From Bacillota bacterium (GTDB taxonomy: Bacteria > Bacillota > UBA4882 > UBA8346): a stretch of 64,000 bases of DNA. Positions 8,892 through 18,379 of the stretch are shown here, piece by piece. The notes beneath the pieces are model-generated. The model ran no database searches. It saw only the letters and a program-made list of their open reading frames with translations, and was not told where the DNA came from. Position numbers and translations under genes: made by a program. Each line of letters starts with the position of its first letter. The first letter of the stretch is position 1. The DNA is taken from positions 128,340 to 192,339 of the forward strand of contig JAEYRX010000096.1 in the NCBI GenBank assembly GCA_023435225.1. Reading direction: 5' to 3'.

Positions 8892-9515
8892 TTGAAGTTG
8901 GATGACTCCGTTTTTTTAAGAAATGAGACAATGAAAACAATTAATGATCGTCATAGTATCAGGGTGTTTACCGATCAACCGGTAATTGAACAGGATATTT
9001 TAACAATAGTTGAAGCCGCTAACAAAGCCCCGTCGGCACATAACCAGCAATCATGGCATTTTCTTGTTGTTAGAGGAGAAAAGAAAAAGGAACTAGTTGA
9101 ATTGGTTAATCTTAAAGCGGCTGAATTTCCCAAATCAACTTCGGTTTTGTTAAGGATGGCTTCAAGGTCCATTGCTAGCGCTCCGGTAGTAATCGCAGTA
9201 GCAAATACCGGCGACTTAATCGAACATGGTACTAAATTATTTGGAGTTAATTTCGAGCAGGCTTACGACTTTTTCCGGACAATGGAAATTCAAAGTTCGG
9301 CAGCAGCGGTTCAAAATTTATTGCTGGCTGCCACTTCCATCGGACTGGCTACTGTTTGGCTGGGGATTTTATATTTGATTAAAGATGAGGTTTTAACACT
9401 TTTAGGAGAACCGAAAGGTGAATTTATGGCGGTTATTCCGGTAGGTTACCCGGTAAAAGCCTCTAAAGGACCGGAAAAAAGACCTTTGGATATGATTGTT
9501 AAAAACTTGGACTAA
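8892..9515 (+). CDS. nitroreductase-family FMN oxidoreductase
   Basis: A 207-residue protein of the nitroreductase superfamily. The N-terminal motif RHSIRVFTDQPV and APSAHNQQSWHFLVV form the FMN phosphate pocket, and the late motif IGLATVWLGI is typical. The TTG at 8892 is chosen because AAAGGAG stands about 10 nt upstream; the ATG at 8931 has a poor site. Members reduce nitro compounds, quinones or flavins with NAD(P)H, but physiological substrates are seldom known. It is monocistronic. A second, unrelated-looking family member is at 45033-45539. Confidence 0.85.
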   Translation: MKLDDSVFLRNETMKTINDRHSIRVFTDQPVIEQDILTIVEAANKAPSAHNQQSWHFLVVRGEKKKELVELVNLKAAEFPKSTSVLLRMASRSIASAPVVIAVANTGDLIEHGTKLFGVNFEQAYDFFRTMEIQSSAAAVQNLLLAATSIGLATVWLGILYLIKDEVLTLLGEPKGEFMAVIPVGYPVKASKGPEKRPLDMIVKNLD

Positions 9516-9807
9516 AAAAGGCAACAGGTGACGGTAAAAAACTTATTGTGGTATATATAAAAGAGGATCATTCAGCTAAAAGGTAGAATTATTAGCAATT
9601 AAGTTTGTTTTAAAAATAAACATCTAACCACGAATGGCCGCTAATAAAAGATTTTAAAAATATTCTATTAGAGGTATTCACGTGAGGAGCAGTTTAAAAA
9701 TAAGTTAATTGATTTTTGGATAAGTTTAAACATTTAAATTTAAGAAATAGGTTAACTATAATGAACTATAACACTGTAAACTATAAACTAATAACGGGGG
9801 AACCGGA

Positions 9808-10587
9808 TTGTTAGATTATCCAACCTTCAAACAAATGGCTGGTGAGTTAACCGGTATTGATTTAAGCAATTACAAGAGCCAGCAAATGGATCGTCGCATA
9901 AACTCTTTGATGCAAATATGGGGTATAAATAGTTATGATGATTTTTATGAAACGTTAAAAACAAACCCGCAAAAATACAAGGAATTTGTTAAGAGGTTAA
10001 CAATTAATGTCTCCGAGTTCTTCCGAAATTCGGAACGGTTTTTTGAATTATGGACTCATATATTACCGGAATTGTTACAAAAAACACCTTTAGTACGCAT
10101 TTGGAGCGCAGGGTGTTCCGACGGGGCTGAGCCTTATTCAATAGCAATTATTCTCCGGGAATTGCAAGCTGAAAATCGGGCTAAAATTATTGCCACTGAT
10201 GTGGATAAAATAATTCTGGATAAAGCCAGAGAAGCTAGGTATGCCATTAATGAAATAAAGAGTTTACCACCGGAATTGATTCAAAAGTATTTTAATGAAG
10301 ACAATAGGTTTTATGTTTTAAAAGATGAGATAAAGAATAAAGTGGAGTTTCGGCCTCATAACTTACTGGTTGACCCTTATGAAAAAAATCTGGATTTAAT
10401 TATCTGCCGTAATGTTGTGATATACTTCACTGATCAAGCTAAATCCGTACTTTATAATAAATTTTATGAATCTCTGAAACCAGGTGGTTATTTGATGGTC
10501 GGAGGGACCGAACCACTGTTGAACTATAGGCAGATGGGTTTTGAGAATCCGATGACTTCTTTTTACAGAAAACCTAATTCCCTTTAA
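9808..10587 (+). CDS. cheR: CheR-type MCP methyltransferase
   Basis: A 259-residue protein with CheR N-terminal helices (DLSNYKSQQMDRRI, TINVSEFFRN) and a SAM-binding domain (WSAGCSDGAEPYSIA, DLIICRNVVIYF). CheR methylates glutamates of chemotaxis receptors. The start is a TTG after GGGGG. No other chemotaxis gene is nearby, so it may serve a receptor elsewhere; a flagellin gene at 40753 shows the cell may be motile. Length and motifs are normal for the family. Confidence 0.88.
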   Translation: MLDYPTFKQMAGELTGIDLSNYKSQQMDRRINSLMQIWGINSYDDFYETLKTNPQKYKEFVKRLTINVSEFFRNSERFFELWTHILPELLQKTPLVRIWSAGCSDGAEPYSIAIILRELQAENRAKIIATDVDKIILDKAREARYAINEIKSLPPELIQKYFNEDNRFYVLKDEIKNKVEFRPHNLLVDPYEKNLDLIICRNVVIYFTDQAKSVLYNKFYESLKPGGYLMVGGTEPLLNYRQMGFENPMTSFYRKPNSL

Positions 10588-10647
10588 GGGATAGGGTCAG
10601 GACATCCTTGTTTCCCACGACTTCGTTCCTTCCTGGAACATAGGTCG
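10580..10647 (+). repeat. short repeat and nested hairpin before acpS
   Basis: The 19-mer from 10580 (CCCTTTAAGGGATAGGGTC) recurs inverted at 62466-62484. A hairpin follows at 10618-10647: CGAC..GTTCC / GGAAC..GTCG, closely similar to the hairpin at 31604-31639. Confidence 0.6.
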
Positions 10648-10691
10648 TTATTAGACATCATGTCAATTCAATAGTGAGGGTGGCGAATGCT

Positions 10692-11063
10692 TTGATCATT
10701 GGAACCGGGGTTGATTTAATTGAGATTAGCCGAGTGGCTGATGCAGTTAAAAATGAACGGTTTAATGAGCGGGTTTTTACCCCGGCGGAATTAACTGAGA
10801 CCAAAAGATTGAGCCATCGTTTGGCTGGATTTTTTGCCGCCAAAGAAGCTTTATTAAAAGCGATGGGCACAGGTTTAGCGGGATTTTCATGGCAGGAGAT
10901 TGAGATCGGCCATGATCAGGCCGGAGCGCCACATATTGCAGTTAACGGAAAAGTAAAAGAGTTTTTAGGCGAGAAAAAGGTAAGCCGGATCCATTTGAGT
11001 ATCTCCCATTGCAAAGAATATGCAGTCGCTCAAGTGATTTTGGAAGAAGGCGATAACAAATGA
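10692..11063 (+). CDS. acpS: holo-[acyl-carrier-protein] synthase
   Basis: Transfers 4'-phosphopantetheine from CoA to acyl carrier protein. The metal-binding motif GTGVDLIEISR near the N-terminus and FFAAKEALLKAMGTG are hallmarks. I prefer the TTG at 10692 (123 residues, protein starting LIIGTGVDLIEI, the family's usual start) because GTGAGGGTGG then serves as ribosome site; an in-frame GTG at 10674 would give 129 residues. The stop overlaps the next gene by ATGA, so it leads an acpS-nnr-alr operon common in Firmicutes. Confidence 0.92.
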   Translation: MIIGTGVDLIEISRVADAVKNERFNERVFTPAELTETKRLSHRLAGFFAAKEALLKAMGTGLAGFSWQEIEIGHDQAGAPHIAVNGKVKEFLGEKKVSRIHLSISHCKEYAVAQVILEEGDNK

Positions 11064-12553
11064 AAATTGTTTCTGCAGAGCAAATGAAGCAGATTGATCG
11101 CTTGACTCAAGAAATTTACGGAGTTCCAGGCTTAATACTGATGGAACGGGCTGCTCTGGCTATGCTGGAGGTGATGAAATCCCAGTTTGGAGAGTTAGCG
11201 GGAAAACAGGTTTTTATTTTTTGCGGAAAAGGGAATAATGGAGGAGACGGGCTCGCTTTAGCCAGATTACTAAGGGAAAACGAGGCCAAGGTAACAGTAG
11301 TTCCAGCAGTTGATTCAAACCTGCTTCAGGGGTTAGCTCATGACAATTTGGTGATGGTAGAAAAGTTTGGAATTCGTCTGCTTGAGTGGACCAACTTTGA
11401 CGTTACCGAATTAAACAATGCCGATATCTTAATCGACGCTTTATTGGGGATTGGAGCTTCCGGAGCTCCTTCCGAAACAATGGCAGAGATTATTAAAGCT
11501 ATAAATCAAGTTAATAAACCGGTCTTGGCCGTGGATATACCTTCCGGAATAAATGTAGAGACCGGACAGATAAATGAAATCGCTGTTAAAGCAACGGTTA
11601 CGGTTACTTTTGGGCTTCCAAAGCCCGGTTTAATATGTTATCCGGGGGCCGAATATGCCGGAAACCTAATAGTTAAAGAAATTGGGTTTCCCAAACATTT
11701 ACTGGAGTCGGATGAGATCACCACTAATTTATTAACAGCCTCAGATGTTCGCTGTTTAATCCCGGAGCGATCTCAAAATGCCCATAAAGGGAGTAATGGT
11801 CATGTACTAGTCATCGGTGGTTCGCAGGGAATGACCGGTGCTTTAGTTTTAGCTTCTTTGGGGGCTCTTCGGGCAGGTTGCGGTTTAGTTACCGCCGGAT
11901 TAAGAGTTGATTTGCCATTTCCGGAGAAACCGGCTGAGATATTGGTTTCATTATGGCCGGACCTTATTCATCAATGGGATAAGTTTGATTGCATTGTGTT
12001 TGGTCCCGGTTTATCAAAGATGGAAGATGGGGAATCTTTTCTTTACGATATGTTGGATAAGGTAAAGGCGCCGGTGCTGGTTGACGCGGACGGCTTAAAT
12101 ATACTGGCTGGAAACAAAAAAATATTTAAAAGTTTAAAGCAACCGCTGTTGTTGACTCCCCATCCAGGAGAGATGTCTAGGTTAACCGGGTTGACGGTTT
12201 CGGAGATTCAAGCGGACCGGATAGGGATAGCCCGTCGTTTTGCAGCCGAATGGGGTGTTCAAGTCGTCTTAAAAGGAGCCCGGACTGTTATTGCGGACCC
12301 GAACGGTAATATTTATCTCAATCCGACCGGAAATCCAGGTATGGCAACCGGTGGTACCGGAGATATCCTAGCCGGAATAATCGGCGGATTAATCGCACAA
12401 GGTTTGACGATTGAAGCAGCCGTGAAAGCGGGAACATATTTACATGGCTTAGCCGGAGATTTGGCTGCCGCTAAAAATGGTATTATTGGGCTTATTGCCG
12501 GAGATTTGCTTAAGGAAATTCCGGCAGCTATTAAGAAGGTGTCAACACATTGA
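11060..12553 (+). CDS. nnr: bifunctional NAD(P)H-hydrate epimerase / ADP-dependent dehydratase
   Basis: Repairs damaged NADH and NADPH hydrates. The N-terminal YjeF domain shows MKQIDRLTQEIYGVPG and FCGKGNNGGDGLALARLL; the C-terminal carbohydrate-kinase-like dehydratase shows GPGLS, LTPHPGEMSRLTG and ATGGTGDILAGIIGG. The 497-residue length suits the fused enzyme. It overlaps acpS by 4 bp and its TGA overlaps the TTG start of alr, so the three are translationally coupled. Confidence 0.93.
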   Translation: MKIVSAEQMKQIDRLTQEIYGVPGLILMERAALAMLEVMKSQFGELAGKQVFIFCGKGNNGGDGLALARLLRENEAKVTVVPAVDSNLLQGLAHDNLVMVEKFGIRLLEWTNFDVTELNNADILIDALLGIGASGAPSETMAEIIKAINQVNKPVLAVDIPSGINVETGQINEIAVKATVTVTFGLPKPGLICYPGAEYAGNLIVKEIGFPKHLLESDEITTNLLTASDVRCLIPERSQNAHKGSNGHVLVIGGSQGMTGALVLASLGALRAGCGLVTAGLRVDLPFPEKPAEILVSLWPDLIHQWDKFDCIVFGPGLSKMEDGESFLYDMLDKVKAPVLVDADGLNILAGNKKIFKSLKQPLLLTPHPGEMSRLTGLTVSEIQADRIGIARRFAAEWGVQVVLKGARTVIADPNGNIYLNPTGNPGMATGGTGDILAGIIGGLIAQGLTIEAAVKAGTYLHGLAGDLAAAKNGIIGLIAGDLLKEIPAAIKKVSTH

Positions 12554-13686
12554 TAAACCGGGAATTACTACGGTCGGCCTGGGTGGAAATTGACTTAGAC
12601 GCTATTCGTCATAATATAAAAGAAATTCGTCAAACAATAGGCCCGTTGGTGGAAATAATGGCAGCAGTGAAAGCTGAAGCATATGGACATGGAGCCGTAG
12701 AAGTAGCTAAAACTGCTCTTAATGCCGGAGCTACTTGGTTGGGAGTGGCTATTCCCGAAGAGGGAATCCTTTTACGTGAAGCCGGACTAAATAGTCCGAT
12801 TTTAATTTTTGGACCGTTACAACCGGAACAGGTTTTATCAGTAATAAAATATGATCTAACGGCTACGATATGTAATTATGATTCGGCGCTTGAATTATCA
12901 AAGGAAGCGGTAAAAAATAACCAAACAGCAGGAGTTCATTTAAAAATCGATACCGGGATGGGCCGGATTGGCATTCGTCCTGAAGAAGCAGGCTCATTCT
13001 TAAAACGTCTTCGGGAACTCCCGGGAATAAAGGTTAGTGGAATTTTTTCCCATTTAGCTACCGCTGATGCAGCGGATAAAAGTTACGCTATGCAACAGGT
13101 TAGCGCTTTTACTAATGTTGTTAATAATCTGAAGGGCACTGGACTACTGCCGGAGAAAGTACATTTGGCAAATAGCGCCGGAATAATTGATCTACCATCT
13201 TCTTATTTTAATATGGTTCGGCCGGGAATCATGTTATACGGACTTTATCCGTCTAAGGAAGTTAGTCATGATAAAATTAAATTAAAACCCGCTTTATCAT
13301 TAAAAGCTAAAGTATCTTTCAGCAAAAAAACCCCTCCGGGAACGGGCCTAAGTTATGAGCAGAAATATCATACCAATCGGGAATCTATTATAGCAACATT
13401 ACCGATTGGATATGGAGACGGCTGGTCCAGAAGGCTGTCACATAAAGCCCAAGTATTAATCAATGGCCGGAAATATCCGATTGTCGGAACTATTTGTATG
13501 GATCAATGTATGGTCGATGTGGGTGATGAAGAGATAAACCCCGGTCAGGAAGCCGTACTTATCGGTAAGGATGGAGAAATGGAGATTACCGCTGATATGG
13601 TCGCCGAACAATTGGGAACCATTAATTATGAAGTCACCTGTATGCTTAATAACCGTTTGCCAAGGGTCTACGTTAATAGAGGGTAG
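12550..13686 (+). CDS. alr: alanine racemase
   Basis: PLP enzyme that makes D-alanine for peptidoglycan. The PLP lysine is K41 in AAVKAEAYGHG and the catalytic tyrosine region reads GLSYEQKY near residue 270; GIFSHLATAD, MVRPGIMLYG and YGDGWSRRL are family motifs. The start is a TTG overlapping the nnr stop (TTGA). At 378 residues it has standard length. It is the last gene of the acpS-nnr-alr operon. Confidence 0.95.
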   Translation: MINRELLRSAWVEIDLDAIRHNIKEIRQTIGPLVEIMAAVKAEAYGHGAVEVAKTALNAGATWLGVAIPEEGILLREAGLNSPILIFGPLQPEQVLSVIKYDLTATICNYDSALELSKEAVKNNQTAGVHLKIDTGMGRIGIRPEEAGSFLKRLRELPGIKVSGIFSHLATADAADKSYAMQQVSAFTNVVNNLKGTGLLPEKVHLANSAGIIDLPSSYFNMVRPGIMLYGLYPSKEVSHDKIKLKPALSLKAKVSFSKKTPPGTGLSYEQKYHTNRESIIATLPIGYGDGWSRRLSHKAQVLINGRKYPIVGTICMDQCMVDVGDEEINPGQEAVLIGKDGEMEITADMVAEQLGTINYEVTCMLNNRLPRVYVNRG

Positions 13687-13805
13687 ATCTGAGAGCCGAT
13701 AGAATTCAGAAGTTTACTAATTTAGGATGTCTATATTATGTGGCTTGATAACGATTTATAGGCCCTTTAGGGCCTGGTGGAGATTGAAATATTTAAAGAG
13801 GCGAT

Positions 13806-14054
13806 ATGAAAAAAGAGATATCTTTAAAATGTCCCTGGTTGGTTGTGGAAGGCGGAACGGCGGAAGTTTTAAGTTGGTTGATTGAGAAGGGTCAACGGGT
13901 GGAGATTGACCAGGATATTATGCTAATGCTTTTGGTAAACGGTGAAGAGTTCAGATTACCTGCTCCGGTTGATGGTATTATTATTTCTCTGGAGGTGGAA
14001 CCGGGAGATATAATTGAGCCGGATCAAGTAATCGCCATAATTGAGACAATATAG
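13806..14054 (+). CDS. biotinyl/lipoyl-like domain protein lacking the modifiable lysine
   Basis: An 82-residue stand-alone domain with the beta-barrel pattern of lipoyl carriers: VLSWLIEKGQRVEIDQDIMLML, then LPAPVDGIII, then VEPGDIIEPDQVIAIIE. In true carriers the exposed hairpin is DK or MK; here positions 45-48 read NGEE with no lysine, so it should not be lipoylated or biotinylated. AGAGGCGAT precedes the ATG. Neighbours do not point to a dehydrogenase complex. It may be a structural or binding relic of the fold. Fold call good, role unknown. Confidence 0.65.
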   Translation: MKKEISLKCPWLVVEGGTAEVLSWLIEKGQRVEIDQDIMLMLLVNGEEFRLPAPVDGIIISLEVEPGDIIEPDQVIAIIETI

Positions 14055-14132
14055 TCCGTATTGAATATAAAGCTATTAAATCTGTAATATTTTCTACCCT
14101 CACGCATAAATCTACGGTGGGGGTGTTTAATT

Positions 14133-15068
14133 ATGAAAATAAAGTTTTTCATCGGAATTATATTGCTGTTAATGTTGGCAATTTACTCGATGGGCGCTGT
14201 TCAACCCGAAATTTATTTTGAAATGAAAGATCCGGTAGGAGATGATTTCGGGTACGGGACCTATCATTACCCAAGTAACATAGCATTTCAGCCTTATCAG
14301 GGTTTATTTGATATTACTATGTTTCGGGTGTTGCCGGGGAAGAATGACAATATTTATTTTGATATCAGCTTTTTAAAAGTTACTAATCCATGGGCGGCCC
14401 CTGAAGGCTTTATTCACCAAAATATTCGAATTTTCATAGATACTAAACCTAATCAAGGGCTTACCGTTTTACCATATCGGGGAGCTAACATTAAATTTAA
14501 TCCTAAATATGCTTGGGAAGTATGCTTAAGGATTATCGGCTGGGGTAATAGTCAATTTTTAGTCCTGGAAAAAGACTATTTAAAGGCTAGAGTGTTAGAT
14601 GTTAAATTATTGGAAGATGGGCAAACAATTCGCGCCTCCATACCCAGGAAATACACAGGAAATCCTCTAAACAATTGGCGTTATTATGTTTTAGTCGGAT
14701 CTTACGACGGCTTTGGGGATGATTTTTTTCGGAAAATTGCTGTTAAACCGGGTGATTGGGTGATCGGTGGGGGTATAGGTAATAATTTAGAACCAAGAAT
14801 AATGGATATGCTGGCGTCTAAGAGTGGTCCTTATAATCAAGTTAAACAACTTCGCTCATTTGACTTGAATACCGGAAAAATTGCAATGATAACTCCGGTT
14901 GGACGTGGGATAGGGCGGATTAGTCCATGGATTTGGTTTGCCGGAATAATGATTCTCCTATTAATTATCGCTATAGTTTATTCTGTGATAAAAAAATCCG
15001 GGCATTTAACCTGGTTCTGGGTTCAGCCCAAGGAGAAAGATGCGCCAAAATGTAGTAAGACCATATAG
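14133..15068 (+). CDS. membrane-anchored DOMON/glucodextranase-C-like surface protein
   Basis: A 311-residue protein with a signal peptide (IKFFIGIILLLMLAIYSMGA), an extracytoplasmic beta domain and a C-terminal helix (WIWFAGIMILLLIIAIVYSV) before a charged tail. The domain opens DPVGDDFGYGTYHYPSN and contains FDITMFRV, NIYFDISF, NPWAAPEGF and IRIFIDT, the pattern of the C-terminal module of glucodextranase and pullulanase relatives (DOMON-like). Those modules bind sugar or haem-like ligands. GGTGGGGGTG serves as ribosome site. No catalytic domain is present, so a binding role is likely; ligand unknown. Confidence 0.7.
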   Translation: MKIKFFIGIILLLMLAIYSMGAVQPEIYFEMKDPVGDDFGYGTYHYPSNIAFQPYQGLFDITMFRVLPGKNDNIYFDISFLKVTNPWAAPEGFIHQNIRIFIDTKPNQGLTVLPYRGANIKFNPKYAWEVCLRIIGWGNSQFLVLEKDYLKARVLDVKLLEDGQTIRASIPRKYTGNPLNNWRYYVLVGSYDGFGDDFFRKIAVKPGDWVIGGGIGNNLEPRIMDMLASKSGPYNQVKQLRSFDLNTGKIAMITPVGRGIGRISPWIWFAGIMILLLIIAIVYSVIKKSGHLTWFWVQPKEKDAPKCSKTI

Positions 15069-15163
15069 TTTTAGAGATAATATTGCCAACAGATGAAAGT
15101 ACTTATTAAGGGTTGACCATCGCTCCTTTTTGGTGATAAACTGTTTTTATGAATTAAATAGAT

Positions 15164-15345
15164 TTCTCTGTGCCTGTGTCTATTAGAAAATGCTATCGAG
15201 GCTTGTCGTTCACCCAGCCTTATTTCAACTTTCAGATATGTAGAGGAAGCTGGCGTGGACGACTTTGTGGCCAATAATGATTTAGTCACAGAGACACAGT
15301 TAAAACTTGTCTTCATTCTTTCGATTGCCCCGGCGAGCCGAGGTG
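15164..15345 (+). repeat. composite intergenic repeat
   Basis: The 325-bp gap 15069-15393 holds no gene but is a mosaic: a CTCTGTGCCTGTGTCT arm, a GTCGTTCACCC stretch, the word GAAGCTGGCGTGGACGACT (inverted copy at 34646-34665), a GTCACAGAGACACAG arm and CATTCTTTCGATTGCCCCGG. Related pieces recur, some inverted, at 47980-48160. Confidence 0.6.
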
Positions 15346-15393
15346 GGGAATTACTTAATAAAAACCTATATTAAATTAATCCGGAGGAATAAT

Positions 15394-18006
15394 ATGCATC
15401 TTTTTGCGGAAAACGTCAACCCTTACTTAGCAAAACAGCTTCAACAATTAAATATGGACAAGGTATTCAGCCGGGGCTCCGGCTGTGAGCTTTTTGAGGA
15501 TGAGAGCAGTTATTTAGATTTTATTGCTTCATATGGCGCGTTACCGTTCGGCTTTAATCCCCCTGAGATTTGGGAAGCAATCTTACAGGTTAAAGAAAAT
15601 AGTGAGCCTAGTTTTATTCAACCATCTTTTCTCGATGCTGCCGGAGAATTAGCCGGCCGTTTAATTGAGCTGGCTCCAACTGGTATGAAATACGTTACTT
15701 TCTCCAATAGTGGAGCTGAAGCGGTTGAAGCCGCTTTAAAAATGGCCCGGATTCGTACCGGTAGGATGGGGATTATTCATACCAAAAACAGTTTCCATGG
15801 AAAAACATTGGGAGCATTATCTGCAACCGGTAAAGAACTTTATCAAAAAGGCTTCGGGGCGCCGGTACCCGGTTTTAGACAAATTAAATTTGGTGATCCG
15901 GAAGCTTTAGAAACTGCATTAAAAGAAGACCCCCATACATATGCAGCCTTTATTGTGGAACCAATCCAAGGTGAGGGCGGCATTATTATCCCACCTGCCG
16001 GATATTTAAGTAAGGCTTTGGAGATTTGCCATCAATATGGGACCTTATTGATTGTTGATGAAGTCCAAACTGGGCTTGGCCGGACCGGCCGGATTTTTGC
16101 CTGTGAAAATGAAGGAATTACCCCAGATATTATGACTTTGGCTAAGGCTTTAGGTGGAGGAATAATGCCGATCGGAGCCTGTTTAGCTACGGAAGAAGCT
16201 TATTCCGAAGATTTTGCCTTAAAACATTCTTCAACTTTCGCCGGGAATACTTTGGCCTGCCGGGTTGGTATTAAAGTTTTGGAGTTACTAACCAGAGATA
16301 ACGGCCGTATGCTCCAGGAAATAACCGCCAAAGGTAATTATCTGCTTGACAGGCTAACAAAAATTCAGAAGAAATATTCTCAAGTGATTAAAGAGGTCCG
16401 TGGTAAGGGATTAATGCTCGGAGTGGAATTTGGAGTAACCGGAGAGAATCTCCCCTATAGTCTGCTGGGAGTGGCGGCAGATCAAGAATTATTGACGCCG
16501 GTAATCTCCAGTTATTTACTGAATGCCGAACGATTAAGAGTAGCACCAACATTAAACGGGGCTAAAGTCATCCGGCTTGAGCCGCCTTTAATTATCACCG
16601 ACAAACAATGTGAAGCAGCAATGGACTCCATTGAGCGTATGGCGGCCCACTTGAACAATGGTAACACCACTGTTTTCTTAGCGCCGTTAATTGACAAAAA
16701 AAATATGCCGGTTTTACCGGAACGTAATCTTATTAAAAGAAAAATAGCGCCTCCGAGCGCTGATGAAGGGCGATTCGCTTTCCTGGTTCACCCGCTTTCA
16801 ACCGCCAATTTTTCCGAGTTTGATCAATCTTTTTCGGCTTTTGACGCTGAAGATATTAGAGCTCTTTTTAAGAAAATCGACGGTATTATTGAACCGTTCG
16901 TGGTCGGCGAAGGCCGGATAATATCTAAAACCGGTAAAACCGCTTATGGCGAATTTATCAGTGTACCCAGAACTTCGGAAGAATTAATGGACTTGCCAAA
17001 AGATAAAATATTTCCGGAACTTGAGAAAGCAGTTCTTCTAGCTAAAGAAAGAGGGGCTAAAATTGTCGGACTAGGCGCTTATACTTCCGTAGTTTCAAAA
17101 GGAGGCCGCGACTTACGCAACCTTGGGGTTGCTATCACTACGGGTAACAGTTATACAGTAGCTGCTGCTATGGAGGCAGCTATCGAAGGAGCAACTCGTT
17201 TAGGAATTTCGATTCCGGAGTCAACCGCTGCAGTTGTCGGCGCTACCGGATCTATCGGCAGAGCTACTACACTGTTGCTGGCGGAGCAAGTTAAAACCTT
17301 AATTTTAATTGGAAACGCCAATAATCAAGAACATAGCTGGCGGCGTTTACAGAAAGTAATGGCTGAGATTTATCAACATCTTAACCAAGCCAATCTGTCT
17401 AATGGTGGAGCAATTGTTGATTTCGTCAAGAATCACCCATTGATTCCGGCGCCGGATGCCGATTTGGATGAGTATCTGGCATTTGGAGAAAAGGTGAGGG
17501 ATGAATCCCCAATAATCTATACCGTGGATCTGGATGCGACTTTACCATTAGCGGATATTGTAGTTACTGCTACCAGCCAGGTAAATAGTTTCATTACCCC
17601 GGATATGTTGAAATTCGGTTCGGTAGTCTGCGATATGGCCCGGCCGCTTGATGTCAGTATGGAAGTTAAAGAGGTCAGGCCTGATGTGTTGGTTATCGAT
17701 GGTGGGGTAATAGCTGTTCCGGGAGCTCCTGACTTTGGTTGGAATTTTGGATTTGAAAAGGGTCTGGCTTATGCTTGTATGTCCGAGACGATGATGCTGG
17801 CTTTGGAAGGTATATATGAACACTATAGTTTGGGAGTCGATATTAATATTGATAATATCGAGCTCTTCAAGAATCTGGCTCTCAAACATGGTTTTGAACT
17901 GGCCGGAATGCGCAGCTTTGATCGTCCGATGACTGAAGAAACCTGGGATAGTGTCGTTAAAGCAAGAGCTAAGGGGATAAATAAAGAGGTCATTAAAATT
18001 TCTTAG
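15394..18006 (+). CDS. fusion of class III aminotransferase and acyl-ACP/aldehyde-forming reductase-like domain
   Basis: An 870-residue two-domain enzyme; ATG 15394 is chosen for CCGGAGGA upstream. Residues 1 to about 430 are a PLP class III aminotransferase (acetylornithine/omega-amino type) with NSGAEAVEAALKMAR, EPIQGEGG, DEVQTGLGRTG and the PLP lysine K251 in LAKALGGG. From about 470 the chain resembles cyanobacterial acyl-ACP reductase: GLGAYTSVVSKGG, TTGNSYTVAAAMEAA, a Rossmann loop VGATGSIG at 615-622, and AYACMSETMMLALEGIY with Cys795 where the reductase catalytic cysteine lies as I recall it. It could reduce a thioester to an aldehyde and aminate it. The fusion is unusual; substrate unknown. 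Confidence 0.75.
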   Translation: MHLFAENVNPYLAKQLQQLNMDKVFSRGSGCELFEDESSYLDFIASYGALPFGFNPPEIWEAILQVKENSEPSFIQPSFLDAAGELAGRLIELAPTGMKYVTFSNSGAEAVEAALKMARIRTGRMGIIHTKNSFHGKTLGALSATGKELYQKGFGAPVPGFRQIKFGDPEALETALKEDPHTYAAFIVEPIQGEGGIIIPPAGYLSKALEICHQYGTLLIVDEVQTGLGRTGRIFACENEGITPDIMTLAKALGGGIMPIGACLATEEAYSEDFALKHSSTFAGNTLACRVGIKVLELLTRDNGRMLQEITAKGNYLLDRLTKIQKKYSQVIKEVRGKGLMLGVEFGVTGENLPYSLLGVAADQELLTPVISSYLLNAERLRVAPTLNGAKVIRLEPPLIITDKQCEAAMDSIERMAAHLNNGNTTVFLAPLIDKKNMPVLPERNLIKRKIAPPSADEGRFAFLVHPLSTANFSEFDQSFSAFDAEDIRALFKKIDGIIEPFVVGEGRIISKTGKTAYGEFISVPRTSEELMDLPKDKIFPELEKAVLLAKERGAKIVGLGAYTSVVSKGGRDLRNLGVAITTGNSYTVAAAMEAAIEGATRLGISIPESTAAVVGATGSIGRATTLLLAEQVKTLILIGNANNQEHSWRRLQKVMAEIYQHLNQANLSNGGAIVDFVKNHPLIPAPDADLDEYLAFGEKVRDESPIIYTVDLDATLPLADIVVTATSQVNSFITPDMLKFGSVVCDMARPLDVSMEVKEVRPDVLVIDGGVIAVPGAPDFGWNFGFEKGLAYACMSETMMLALEGIYEHYSLGVDINIDNIELFKNLALKHGFELAGMRSFDRPMTEETWDSVVKARAKGINKEVIKIS

Positions 18007-18044
18007 TTCGGAAAGTTCCATAATTAAATGACTATGATAACTAA

Positions 18045-18142
18045 GGAAGCGCTGATTAATTGAATAAGTGACGATTTTGTGCTTCGCAAAATGCCTAATA
18101 CCGCATATTTGCTCACACAAAAACGGATTAATCAGCACTTCC
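18045..18142 (-). mobile_element. 98-bp MITE-like palindrome, copy 2 (inverted)
   Basis: Same length and ends as the copy at 2455 but in opposite orientation, with CTAA on both sides. One arm has a substitution (GCACTTCC for GCGCTTCC). It lies in the 446-bp gap after the fusion enzyme. Confidence 0.8.
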
Positions 18143-18310
18143 CTAAACAGTGAATATATTGTATCAAAATTTCAAATTAATTGTGAAAATCTAAGTTATA
18201 AGTCATTTGTGGTATTTGCTAAAATTTACTTAATTGTAATTGACATCTAAATGCAATTTGTGCTAATTTTAGATGAAAGTATACAATGTACAAAAGAAGG
18301 TTAGCCTGAC

Positions 18311-18370
18311 ATGCAAGATTTAACTGAGGATTCGTCTCTAAGTGATTATTTTAGATTTTTAAAAACTTAA
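18311..18370 (+). CDS. possible 19-aa leader peptide
   Basis: ATG at 18311 opens MQDLTEDSSLSDYFRFLKT and stops at 18368, 9 nt before a terminator-like hairpin and about 80 nt before the oxidoreductase operon. GAAGG about 11 nt upstream is a weak ribosome site. The layout suits an attenuator leader, but the peptide has no tell-tale codon run, so this is tentative. Confidence 0.2.
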   Translation: MQDLTEDSSLSDYFRFLKT

Positions 18371-18379
18371 ATAGATTAT

